This document shows positions 26,676 to 34,455 of a stretch of DNA of 43,519 nucleotides, in pieces. Under the pieces are notes generated by a model. The model was not told the origin of the DNA. It saw only the letters and a list, made by a program, of their open reading frames with translations, and searched no databases. Position 1 is the first letter of the stretch; each line of letters starts with the position of its first letter. The stretch comes from Octadecabacter sp. GTDB lineage: Bacteria > Pseudomonadota > Alphaproteobacteria > Rhodobacterales > Rhodobacteraceae. Both the position numbers and the translations under genes were made by a program. Where the stretch lies: contig JABBAI010000075.1 in assembly GCA_018608045.1 (NCBI GenBank), positions 1 to 43,519 on the forward strand, written 5' to 3'.

Positions 26676-27179
26676 TTACCCCTTTAAATCCTTAAGCGCA
26701 TCATAGCGGTTACGCATGTCTTGATCCATCATTGCCTCAAGCACCTGTCTGAAACCTGTCACGGCCTCTGGCCCCGCCGCGCGGTACGCCGTCCGCATTC
26801 GATCACGTTGGGCATCCGATAATTTTCTCTCTAGCGCCTCACCGTCTTCCGTTAGGTAGAGATGGCGTTCGCGTTTGTCGCGCTTACCCACCTCACTGCG
26901 CACAAGACCATCCTCCATCAAGGCACGCAACACACGGTTCAGCGATTGCTTCGTGACCCCAAGGATCGCAAGAAGATTGTTCACCGTTCCGCCTGGACTT
27001 CGGTGAATGAAGTGAACTGCGCGGTGATGCGCCCGCCCATAGGCCATGTCTGTCAAGATGCGATCAGGGTCCGCCGTAAAACCGCGATAGGCGAAAAACA
27101 TCGCCTCGATCCCCTTACGCAACTGTTCATCCGTTAGGAACAACAGCGGGTTGCCAGTTTCTCTACCGCCACCTTCCAT
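26676..27179 (-). CDS. petP: MarR-family regulator, PetP-like
   Basis: This 167-aa winged-helix protein has the MarR layout: an N-terminal dimerisation helix (RKGIEAMFFAYRGFTADPD), recognition helix region NNLLAILGVTKQSLNRVLRALMEDGLV, and the wing KRDKRERHLYLTEDG. AAGGAGG precedes ATG 27179. It is co-transcribed with petR. The gene is divergent from ilvE, and overlapping promoters with a small dyad lie between them, so it may repress itself and affect ilvE. Confidence 0.88.
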   Translation of the reverse strand: MEGGGRETGNPLLFLTDEQLRKGIEAMFFAYRGFTADPDRILTDMAYGRAHHRAVHFIHRSPGGTVNNLLAILGVTKQSLNRVLRALMEDGLVRSEVGKRDKRERHLYLTEDGEALERKLSDAQRDRMRTAYRAAGPEAVTGFRQVLEAMMDQDMRNRYDALKDLKG

Positions 27180-27205
27180 AAGGGGCCTCCTTCACATTCG
27201 CTGTC

Positions 27206-27234
27206 ATAATACGTCAGCTTTGTTGACATTCCAA
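27206..27234 (-). promoter_or_regulatory. petP-petR promoter with a dyad in the spacer
   Basis: On the minus strand TTGGAA (27234-27229) and TATTAT (27211-27206) are 17 bp apart. The spacer holds an imperfect dyad, GTCAGC-TTT-GTTGAC (27213-27227), that could bind a MarR dimer. It lies 27 bp upstream of the petP start. Confidence 0.55.
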
Positions 27235-27251
27235 GCAGGGATCGGTATCGA
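27223..27251 (+). promoter_or_regulatory. Candidate ilvE promoter, overlapping that of petP
   Basis: TTGACA at 27223-27228 is a perfect -35. After 17 bp comes TATCGA, a poor -10. It overlaps the petP promoter on the other strand, so polymerases would compete. It lies 77 bp before the ilvE start. Confidence 0.4.
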
Positions 27252-27327
27252 ATCGAAGATTTCGCGCAACAAAGTGTCCACATCGGACCTAACTGCGTAA
27301 TAAATGCAAAGATTACTGGAGGCTATC

Positions 27328-28197
27328 ATGGCTGGTGCATACGACAATCGGGACGGAAAAATCTGGATGGACGGCAAGTTGGTCGAATGGCGCGACGCGA
27401 ACGTGCACATTCTGACCCACGCTATGCACTACGCGTCCTCCGTATTTGAAGGCGAGCGTTGCTATGACGGCAAAATCTTCAAATCCCGGCAGCATTCGGA
27501 ACGCCTGATCAAATCAGGCCAACTTATCGACTTTGAAATTCCATATACTGTGGACGAGATTGAGGCCGCAAAACGCGCCGCACTCGACGCGAACGGCCTG
27601 ACAGACGCCTACGTCCGTCCCGTCGCTTGGCGTGGATCTGGTGAAGACATGGGCGTTGCAGCATCGCGCAACCCTGTCCACCTCGCTGTCGCGGTTTGGG
27701 AATGGGGCGCCTATTACGGTGATGCAAAAATGAAGGGCGCAAAGCTCGACATTGCGAAATGGAAACGCCCGTCACCGGAATGCGCACCGTCACAAGCCAA
27801 AGCCGCAGGTCTGTATATGATCGCGACCATGTCAAAACACGCCGCCGAAGCCAAAGGGTGCAGTGACGCGCTGATGTTCGACTACCGCGGTTATGTTGCC
27901 GAATGCACGGGCGCGAACCTGTTCTTCGTCAAAGACGGCGAAGTCCACACACCCAAGCCCGATGCCTTTCTAAACGGCCTGACCCGCCAGACCGTGATTG
28001 AAATGCTGACGCAAAAAGGCATCAAAGTTCACGAACGCCATATCATGCCGGACGAACTCGAAGGGTTCGAACAGGCATGGCTGACTGGGTCGGCAGCCGA
28101 GGTGACGCCAATCGCCCAAATCGGTGATTATAACTTCGAAGTCGGCGCATTGGCCAAAGACATCGCCACGGATTACGAAAAACTGGTCCGCGCCTGA
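27328..28197 (+). CDS. ilvE: Branched-chain amino acid aminotransferase
   Basis: IlvE transfers the amino group between glutamate and Val, Leu or Ile. This fold-type IV PLP enzyme has THAMHYASSVFEGERCY, the PLP-lysine segment SQAKAAGLYM (Lys158), YVAECTGANLFFVKDG and LTGSAAEVTPIAQIG. Length is 289 aa. ATG 27328 is set by a strong GGAGG site; an upstream in-frame ATG at 27304 is rejected. The gene appears to be monocistronic. Confidence 0.95.
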   Translation: MAGAYDNRDGKIWMDGKLVEWRDANVHILTHAMHYASSVFEGERCYDGKIFKSRQHSERLIKSGQLIDFEIPYTVDEIEAAKRAALDANGLTDAYVRPVAWRGSGEDMGVAASRNPVHLAVAVWEWGAYYGDAKMKGAKLDIAKWKRPSPECAPSQAKAAGLYMIATMSKHAAEAKGCSDALMFDYRGYVAECTGANLFFVKDGEVHTPKPDAFLNGLTRQTVIEMLTQKGIKVHERHIMPDELEGFEQAWLTGSAAEVTPIAQIGDYNFEVGALAKDIATDYEKLVRA

Positions 28198-28202
28198 ACC
28201 CG

Positions 28203-28601
28203 CTACCAAAACTTCCACCAAGGCCGGGCATGAGTGCCGGCCTTGGTCATGTCCGGTGTCGGAAAATCAGGATGACTAGCATTGCCCGCCGCATCATAAA
28301 TCTCACCCTCATCGCCCATCAAACGCGCGTCCAGAACGATACTAAGCTTGTGCATTTTGGCCAGAGCGTCTGGACGTGCATTCTTGCCAACAATATTGCC
28401 ATCCGACATCCAAAACCACATCCGCCCCATGCCTTCCTCACCGGACCAAACAGCCGCTGACGGGTCCGTTGCAGCCATCTCCGCGTGTGGCGTCAGGTGC
28501 GGATCTGTTTCAATGACGGCAAGCCATTCATCAAGTTCGATTTCCTCACCGTGTTCATCGAACCATTCGTCTTTGCGTGAAATATAAAGATTGTAACCCA
28601 T
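28203..28601 (-). CDS. Hypothetical protein, 132 aa
   Basis: This small acidic protein starts MGYNLYISRKDEWFDEHGEE, continues with IELDEWLAVIETDP, has a Met/Trp-rich MGRMWFWMSDGNIVGKN centre and ends in PWWKFW. It resembles an uncharacterised bacterial family that I recall without a name, so no function is assigned. It has no signal peptide or membrane segment. ATG 28601 overlaps nothing and lies 4 bp after the DMT stop, so it is the last gene of that - strand run. Its 3' end contains a strong hairpin (28218-28246). Confidence 0.75.
   Translation of the reverse strand: MGYNLYISRKDEWFDEHGEEIELDEWLAVIETDPHLTPHAEMAATDPSAAVWSGEEGMGRMWFWMSDGNIVGKNARPDALAKMHKLSIVLDARLMGDEGEIYDAAGNASHPDFPTPDMTKAGTHARPWWKFW
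28218..28246. terminator. Strong inverted repeat after ilvE, inside the 3' end of the next gene
   Basis: CCAAGGCCGG and CCGGCCTTGG form a perfect 10-bp stem with a 9-nt loop. It begins 20 bp after the ilvE stop and lies within codons 119-128 of the convergent 132-aa gene. No T-run follows on the + strand. On the - strand a TTTT lies some 9 nt beyond. It may act as a terminator or an RNA stability element for both transcripts. Confidence 0.55.
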
Positions 28602-28605
28602 CGCC

Positions 28606-29535
28606 CTACTGCAACCCCTTTGCCTTGACCTTGCGTCGCGCCGTAGCGTCCATGCCAAGCGCGCGTTCACGCAGCACGATAATCACGCCTGCGCAAATCA
28701 CCAAGGCGGCACCGACCAACATGCCAAGTGTCGGGACTTCTGAAAACCAGACGTATCCGATCAAAACCGACCACAGGATCGACACATAGGTGAACGGGGC
28801 CAACACACCTGCTTCGGCGAACCGATAGCTTGACGTCAGCAAAACCTGCCCAAGCCCGCCAACAATTCCTGCACCAATCAACAACGTCAATTCATACCCG
28901 TTCGGCCAGACCCAGCCGAACGGAATTGTCACAAGCGACAACAGCGTCGACGTCGCTGAAAACCAGAACACAATCGCCGTCGTGCTTTCTTTGCCCGCCA
29001 TGCCTTTGACGAACACCTGCGCAAATGCCGCAAGGCATGCTGATCCGAGGGTGAGCAAAACACCCAGCGCTTCTGTTGACCCCAGGCCAACACTCAGCCT
29101 TGGTGCGACGATAATGATAACACCAACAAAGCCGAGCATGACCGCCGCGATGCGCACAAAGCGAAACCGTTCCCCCAAAATCAGCGCCGCAAGCACAACC
29201 ATCAGAATTGGTGTCACAAACCGGATCGCCGTAACCTCTGGCAGCGGCAGATACTTCAACCCCGCAAACCCAAGCCCCATGGCACAAGACCCGACAATTC
29301 CACGCACCGCATGATTGCGCACCGAAGTCGTTTTGATCCCTGCTGCAATACCGCCGTGCGTGACGAGCCAGATCAGGACAATCGGCATCGCCATAATCGA
29401 CCGGAAGAACATCGCCTCACCTGCAGGCACGCGACCGGCGGCTTTGATAAAGGCAGACATCAACGTAAAAACAGTAATAGCCGACAGCATCAAAAAGATG
29501 CCGCGCGTCACATTGGTTTGCGTTGCAGTGGTCAT
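28606..29535 (-). CDS. DMT-superfamily (EamA/RhaT-like) membrane transporter
   Basis: This 309-aa protein contains about ten membrane segments in two EamA halves. The first half includes GIFLMLSAITVFTLMSAFIKAA and AIRFVTPILMVVLAALILGE; the second ends with AGVLAPFTYVSILWSVLIGYVWF and LVGAALVICAGVIIVL. A basic tail (RRKVKAKG) faces the cytoplasm. Substrate unknown. AAAGG lies just before ATG 29535. It follows the aldose dehydrogenase gene on the same strand. Confidence 0.88.
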   Translation of the reverse strand: MTTATQTNVTRGIFLMLSAITVFTLMSAFIKAAGRVPAGEAMFFRSIMAMPIVLIWLVTHGGIAAGIKTTSVRNHAVRGIVGSCAMGLGFAGLKYLPLPEVTAIRFVTPILMVVLAALILGERFRFVRIAAVMLGFVGVIIIVAPRLSVGLGSTEALGVLLTLGSACLAAFAQVFVKGMAGKESTTAIVFWFSATSTLLSLVTIPFGWVWPNGYELTLLIGAGIVGGLGQVLLTSSYRFAEAGVLAPFTYVSILWSVLIGYVWFSEVPTLGMLVGAALVICAGVIIVLRERALGMDATARRKVKAKGLQ

Positions 29536-29574
29536 ACCTTTGCTTACGCCCCGTCACCCAAAACGGCCAGTCCT

Positions 29575-30669
29575 TTAGCGGCGCGGCGTGATCCGTAAAA
29601 TGTCACCGCCCAGCACGTCCGGCAGCACCAAAAGATCGCCGTTGGGCAGCACTTCTACATCACGGACGCGGCCAATGTCTGCCAACAACCTCTCCTCCCC
29701 GACAACACGGCCACCTTCGATTTGAAGCCGCATAATGCCCCCGGGAAACAGGGATGCGACAAACAGATTGCCACGCCACGGCGCAAAAGCCGCATTGCCT
29801 GGATACGCCGCCATCCCACCAGGGGCGATAACAGGATCCCAATAATACACCGGCGGCTCCAGACCGTCCGCGACAGCAATGCCACCGCTGATGTCGGCCC
29901 CGCTGTAATCGATGCCATAAGACACAATCGGCCAGCCGTAGTTGCGACCCTGTCGTGGGCGGTTCAGTTCATCCCCGCCGCGCGGGCCGTGTTCAACTGT
30001 CCATAATTCACCATCCCGCAGCGTCGCACCTTGAATGTTGCGATGCCCCGTCGACCACGTGGTCACAGCGCCGTCTTCGGACACCCACATCACCTTACCG
30101 ATCGTTGTCGCAGGGTCTTGGACATATCGTTCGCGTCCACGATCACCGCCTGTGATCCAAACCCCGCCATCACCGAGCACCACGCGGCTACCGAAATGGC
30201 GGCCACTGTTCAGCGCAGGCGTTTGAACAAAAATATCCTCAACCTGTATAAGCGTATTCTGGTCCAACACACCGTGCGCCACCGCCAAGGCAGCGCGATT
30301 GCCCACTAGTTTGGCGTAGGTCAGATATACGATGCCCGTCGACGAAACCGCGACATCCAACAACCCGCCTTGTTGGATCGCCACGCTGTTGGGGACGCCT
30401 GACACCTCACCCAATCGCGCACCGTCCGCATCGACAATTTGCAATGTGCCGCCCCGTTCTGTGACCAGGAAACGCCTATCGGGCAATGGTGCAATAGCCC
30501 ATGGAAAATCAAAATCACTTGAAAACACCTCAACCGAAATACTGCTTTCAGCCAGCAAAGGCGCACGTGTCTGGTTTTCGAACGCGGGGGCGAAATCGGC
30601 ATTGGGCGCACCTTGGTCCACCTGCCCCAGCGCCAGTGTCGGCATCAAACACAACAAAAATCGCCACAT
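29575..30669 (-). CDS. PQQ-dependent aldose-sugar-dehydrogenase-like protein, periplasmic
   Basis: This 364-aa protein begins with a signal peptide (MWRFLLCLMPTLALG). It is a beta-propeller of the soluble glucose/aldose dehydrogenase family, with FPWAIAPLPDRRFLVTERGG at the first blade, SGRHFGSRVVLGDGGVWIT, TGHRNIQG, VEHGPRGGDELNRPRQGRNYGWP and PVYYWDPVIAPGGMAAY. The family uses PQQ and Ca2+ to oxidise sugar aldehydes or lactols. I saw no PQQ biosynthesis genes here, so cofactor supply is unknown. ATG 30669 follows AAAGGG and lies 13 bp after queG. Confidence 0.92.
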   Translation of the reverse strand: MWRFLLCLMPTLALGQVDQGAPNADFAPAFENQTRAPLLAESSISVEVFSSDFDFPWAIAPLPDRRFLVTERGGTLQIVDADGARLGEVSGVPNSVAIQQGGLLDVAVSSTGIVYLTYAKLVGNRAALAVAHGVLDQNTLIQVEDIFVQTPALNSGRHFGSRVVLGDGGVWITGGDRGRERYVQDPATTIGKVMWVSEDGAVTTWSTGHRNIQGATLRDGELWTVEHGPRGGDELNRPRQGRNYGWPIVSYGIDYSGADISGGIAVADGLEPPVYYWDPVIAPGGMAAYPGNAAFAPWRGNLFVASLFPGGIMRLQIEGGRVVGEERLLADIGRVRDVEVLPNGDLLVLPDVLGGDILRITPRR

Positions 30670-30682
30670 GATCAAACCCTTT

Positions 30683-31711
30683 CTAAAGTCGCTGCACGGC
30701 CCACTGTGCCGCATCCGCGACCTCAGAACTGGGATCGTCAACCAGTCCAGCCGCTACATTTTTCAACATCCCGTCACCGGAATTGCCAATCGCATAAAGA
30801 ACATTGCGCACGAACCGGTCCCGTCCGATCCGTTTTATGGGGCTACCTGAGAACATGGTTCGAAATGCAGCGTCGTCCAGCACCGCCAGTTCACGAAGCG
30901 GTGGGGCCAACAAGTCCGCACGCGCCGCATACTTTATCTCGCGCGCCTCAGCCGCAAATTTGTTCCACGGACACACCGCCAGACAATCATCGCACCCGTA
31001 AATCCGGTTGCCCATTTTCGCGCGTAAATCCAGCGGCACCGGTCCTTTATGTTCAATTGTCAAATAAGATATGCACCGCCGCGCATCGAGCTGGAAGGGT
31101 GCGGGAAACGCATCCGTCGGACATACATCCAGACAGGCTGTGCATGATCCACAATTTTCAATACCCGCGACGTCAGGCTCAAGCTCCGCAGTTGTAAAAA
31201 TTGCACCGAGGAAAAACCAGTTTCCCAATTCACGGCTTAGCAAATTCGTATGCTTACCTTGCCACCCCAAACCAGCCGCTGCCGCTAGTGGTTTTTCCAT
31301 CACTGGGGCTGTATCGACGAACACTTTTATTTCGCAATCCGCCTGATCGACAAGCCACCGCCCGACCCGTTTCAAACGCTTCTTAACAACATCATGGTAG
31401 TCACGGTTTTGCGCATACACGGATATGGCCGCGCGATCCCGCTGTTCCAGAACGGCCAGTGGATCATGTTCCGGCGTATAGGGTTCAGCCAACATCACAA
31501 CCGACTTTGCCGCGCCCCATAATGATGCGGGATCGCTGCGCCACGCCATACGCTCTGCCATCCAGCCCATTTGGCCATGACGACCTTCATCAACGAATTT
31601 TTGCAAACGCGCGGGCAATTCTGGCACCGCATCAGAGCGACACACACCAAACCCTGCAAACCCCTCTTCCAAAGACTTCGCGCGTAGACGTTCTTTGAGG
31701 GTTTGTGTCAT
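30683..31711 (-). CDS. queG: Epoxyqueuosine reductase QueG
   Basis: QueG reduces epoxyqueuosine to queuosine in tRNA, using cobalamin and two 4Fe-4S clusters. The ferredoxin motifs [16 protein letters not shown] and [13 protein letters not shown] are clear, and the catalytic-domain segment [25 protein letters not shown] is typical. A C-terminal HEAT-like stretch follows ([15 protein letters not shown]). Length is 342 aa. It starts at ATG 31711, 39 bp after the GST gene on the same strand. Confidence 0.96.
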   Translation of the reverse strand: MTQTLKERLRAKSLEEGFAGFGVCRSDAVPELPARLQKFVDEGRHGQMGWMAERMAWRSDPASLWGAAKSVVMLAEPYTPEHDPLAVLEQRDRAAISVYAQNRDYHDVVKKRLKRVGRWLVDQADCEIKVFVDTAPVMEKPLAAAAGLGWQGKHTNLLSRELGNWFFLGAIFTTAELEPDVAGIENCGSCTACLDVCPTDAFPAPFQLDARRCISYLTIEHKGPVPLDLRAKMGNRIYGCDDCLAVCPWNKFAAEAREIKYAARADLLAPPLRELAVLDDAAFRTMFSGSPIKRIGRDRFVRNVLYAIGNSGDGMLKNVAAGLVDDPSSEVADAAQWAVQRL

Positions 31712-31750
31712 TTTCTCTCAATACCTTGGTAAACGCCCGTCAGGAATATC

Positions 31751-32416
31751 CTAAAAATCAAGATCGTTGTAATGCGACGGCTGTGGAAAGCCTGAAATCT
31801 GATCCGCCAAAATAGACCTAAACGCTGGGCGCGATTTAATCTTTGCGTACCAATCCTTCACAATCACGGATCGGTTCCAATCCACGTCGGATACGTAATC
31901 GAGGCATGACAAATGCGACGCAGCAGCAAAGTCCGCCAATGACATTTCGTTGCCGGCCAACCAACGCCGCTGATCCAGCAACCAATGCATATAATCGAGG
32001 TGATATTTCACCGCCTTTGACCCTGCTTTTACATTTGCAGAATCCGGATATCCGGTGCCCATGACTTTGCGAAACACACGTTCGCCCATCAACTTGGTCG
32101 TGACTTCTTCGTTGAACTTGTCATCAAACCACGCGACCAAACGGCGGACTTCGTAGCGGCTGTCGGCCCCACTTGGCAGAAGCGGCGGCGTTGGGTGCGT
32201 TTCTTCAAGGTATTCACAGATCGCGGTGCTATCGGCCATCATGCGATTGCCCATTTTCAGGACAGGGACCTTGCCAGCGGGATTACGGCGCAGAAAATCC
32301 GCATCCTGTTCCCAGTACCTTTCTTCGACCAACTCCACCTCGATACGTTTCTCAGCAAGTGACAATCGCACTTTACGCGAAAACGGCGACAGCGGGTAAT
32401 GGTAAAGACGGTTCAT
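31751..32416 (-). CDS. Glutathione S-transferase family protein
   Basis: This 221-aa protein has an N-terminal thioredoxin fold (RLYHYPLSPFSRKVRLSLAE, with the Ser-Pro-Phe-Ser active-site loop), AGKVPVL and ADSTAICEYLEE for glutathione binding, and a helical C-terminal half. ATG 32416 is chosen over 32443 because family members start at MxxLYHYPLSP. GST plus queG is a pairing I recall in alphaproteobacteria. Substrate unknown. Confidence 0.9.
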   Translation of the reverse strand: MNRLYHYPLSPFSRKVRLSLAEKRIEVELVEERYWEQDADFLRRNPAGKVPVLKMGNRMMADSTAICEYLEETHPTPPLLPSGADSRYEVRRLVAWFDDKFNEEVTTKLMGERVFRKVMGTGYPDSANVKAGSKAVKYHLDYMHWLLDQRRWLAGNEMSLADFAAASHLSCLDYVSDVDWNRSVIVKDWYAKIKSRPAFRSILADQISGFPQPSHYNDLDF

Positions 32417-32494
32417 CAATGGCCTCAATAAAACATTGCCCATTCAATGCCCCAACAGGCACCGCGTTACAATCCCATGCACCGAGCCGCTTTT

Positions 32495-33241
32495 CTATTG
32501 AAAGCAGTCTGCGCGGCCATCTGCGCTGATTGTCGCCGCCCCATCCCGAATGCTGGCCGCACGGCCACGTACATAAGATGACGGCTGCGATGCGGACCGG
32601 TTCTTGGGGTTGGGCAAGATCGCGGCCAAGCGCGCTGCTTGTGTGGGCGACAAACCTGACGCAGTGACACCGAAATAATGAACAGCAGCAGCTTCAACCC
32701 CGAACACGCCTTCGTCAAATTCGGCCACGTTCAAATATACTTCAAGGATGCGTTCTTTGCTCCACACAGCTTCGACCAATGGCGTCATCAACGCTTCGAG
32801 AGATTTTCTGAACCATGATCGTCCATGCCAAAGATAGATGTTTTTCACGACCTGCTGTGAGATCGTTGAACCGCCCCGATTTGACCCGTCTTCCAGCGCA
32901 GCCTGAATAGCCGTCAGATCAAGGCCCCAGTGAAGACAGAAATTCGCGTCCTCGGCGGCTACGGCTGATCGTGCCATCACGGGCGCGATATCTTCCATCG
33001 CAACCCATGTCTGGTTCACACCCCCAACGCGGCGACCCTCAGAAAACATATATGGCGTGGTCGGGGGATTCAGCGCGGAAAACACAACCGTCGCTAAAAC
33101 AGCAACTGCGATCATAATCAAAAGTCCTCGGAACAGGTATTTCGTCAAACGGCGCCACAAAAGCCGTGGGCGATCCCGCAACCGAACCGCTTTGGCAGGT
33201 GTCTTGCGGGATTTTGCAGTTTTACGAGTTGTTTTTGCCAT
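32495..33241 (-). CDS. mtgA: Monofunctional peptidoglycan glycosyltransferase MtgA
   Basis: MtgA polymerises lipid II glycan strands at the inner membrane. A basic cytoplasmic tail and one membrane anchor (FRGLLIMIAVAVLATVVFSAL) lead to the GT51 domain. Catalytic motifs are AAEDANFCLHWGLD (catalytic Glu), RGGSTISQQVVKNIYLW and EAVWSKERILEVYLNVAEFDEGVFGVE. There is no transpeptidase domain. Length is 248 aa, normal for MtgA. ATG 33241 was chosen because MAKTTRK begins the usual basic tail. Confidence 0.95.
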   Translation of the reverse strand: MAKTTRKTAKSRKTPAKAVRLRDRPRLLWRRLTKYLFRGLLIMIAVAVLATVVFSALNPPTTPYMFSEGRRVGGVNQTWVAMEDIAPVMARSAVAAEDANFCLHWGLDLTAIQAALEDGSNRGGSTISQQVVKNIYLWHGRSWFRKSLEALMTPLVEAVWSKERILEVYLNVAEFDEGVFGVEAAAVHYFGVTASGLSPTQAARLAAILPNPKNRSASQPSSYVRGRAASIRDGAATISADGRADCFQ

Positions 33242-33358
33242 GGTGCTATTCACCGCATCTGGATGGTGCGGGTCAAGCACTCAAGCCTAAACATGCGTTA
33301 AACTTTGTTCGCAAAACACCTTTGCCTCAGTGCCGCGAAGCACGGTTCGCACCGTTGA

Positions 33359-34216
33359 CTAATCCGGCCCCGCTGTACCAATCATCTCGGGAAACAACGC
33401 CATGACTTCGTCGCGCAAATCGTCGTCTTGCAAAATGTAGTCGCCCGGAAAAAAGCTCTCGGTGGGGATGCCTTCGGCGAGAAGGATTTCATGCGCGTCA
33501 AACATTAGGTGATGATACACCACATGGCGGCGGGGGGCACGATGGATCGTATCTGCATTGACCAAATGAACAGCCGCAACCAACACCTCGTCCTCGCCGA
33601 AAAACAGTTCAGCGCGCCAACCGGACACAAGTATTTTATGCTGGGGTGACACAAGCATCTCACGCGCATTCCCAATGGCACCAGGCGCAAAGCGGATTGG
33701 CGCACGTTTGTCTAACGCATCAATACCACGCGACCCGCGCCAGCGGACAGGCTGCAACCCGTTGTCCAAGGTGCGGACAAGGTCGCCGACCTGAATTTGT
33801 TCAACAGGCACCATGCCGCGATCCGTCTCGATCCGAGTGCCGGCGGCAAAACAGGGTGGCCCAAGGTCAGCAATATCCAAAGGACCCTGCGGCGAAACCC
33901 ATGAACTTGAAACAAACGTCCCGTTCTCAAGCGCCTGACCATCAGTTGGCGTAAAAACACGGTCACCGTTCGCAAGGTAAAATGTAATTCCTGTGTAGGT
34001 GACGTTGCCTGTTCCGGGCACGTTAATCGTAATAGTATCCCCAGGGTAGGACGCCGAAATGTCGCTACCATTCACGCTGTCATTGTCAAACCGATCAAAA
34101 TCGTTGTCGTCATTCTGATCGATCAGATCGTAAGAGACAAAATTAACGACCGTCCCGCCACCAACAGGATTGGCTGGGTCAAACGTGAAAAACTGATCTG
34201 TATACGTCGTCGGCAT
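33359..34216 (-). CDS. Hint-domain protein
   Basis: This 285-aa protein has an acidic, Asp/Asn-rich N-terminal half (MPTTYTDQFFTFDP, then a stretch around residues 37-52 rich in D and N that could bind Ca2+). A C-terminal Hedgehog/intein-type Hint domain starts at CFAAGTRIETDRG (Cys122), with VEQIQVGDLVRTLDNGLQPVRW, LVSPQHKILVSGW and VYHHLMFDAHEIL. Hint domains can splice or cleave proteins. Proteins of this design are frequent in Rhodobacterales, but their role is unknown. It has no signal peptide; type I secretion is possible. ATG 34216 has only a weak site. Confidence 0.85.
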   Translation of the reverse strand: MPTTYTDQFFTFDPANPVGGGTVVNFVSYDLIDQNDDNDFDRFDNDSVNGSDISASYPGDTITINVPGTGNVTYTGITFYLANGDRVFTPTDGQALENGTFVSSSWVSPQGPLDIADLGPPCFAAGTRIETDRGMVPVEQIQVGDLVRTLDNGLQPVRWRGSRGIDALDKRAPIRFAPGAIGNAREMLVSPQHKILVSGWRAELFFGEDEVLVAAVHLVNADTIHRAPRRHVVYHHLMFDAHEILLAEGIPTESFFPGDYILQDDDLRDEVMALFPEMIGTAGPD

Positions 34217-34455
34217 AAGGCACCTGCACTGTTTCTGAACAATACTAGAATGCAGGGACAATTGGCCCGATTTCAGGAACAATTAAGGTTACGTTAGGGT
34301 AATTTGCGGCAACCTTTCCTTATACGTAACGTCGACACGTCTGTTAAATAGACTTCAATAACAAAGATTTATGGTCTGTTTCCATATCAGAAACTATTGT
34401 CGCCAACACAGAAACAGCCAAATTCAACCGCCATCAATCATGGCAAAACAATGCC

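Noticed and set aside
34217-34455. A gene or RNA in the gap between the Hint gene and gltB
   Set aside because: I saw only short imperfect repeats and no frame or fold that I can support.
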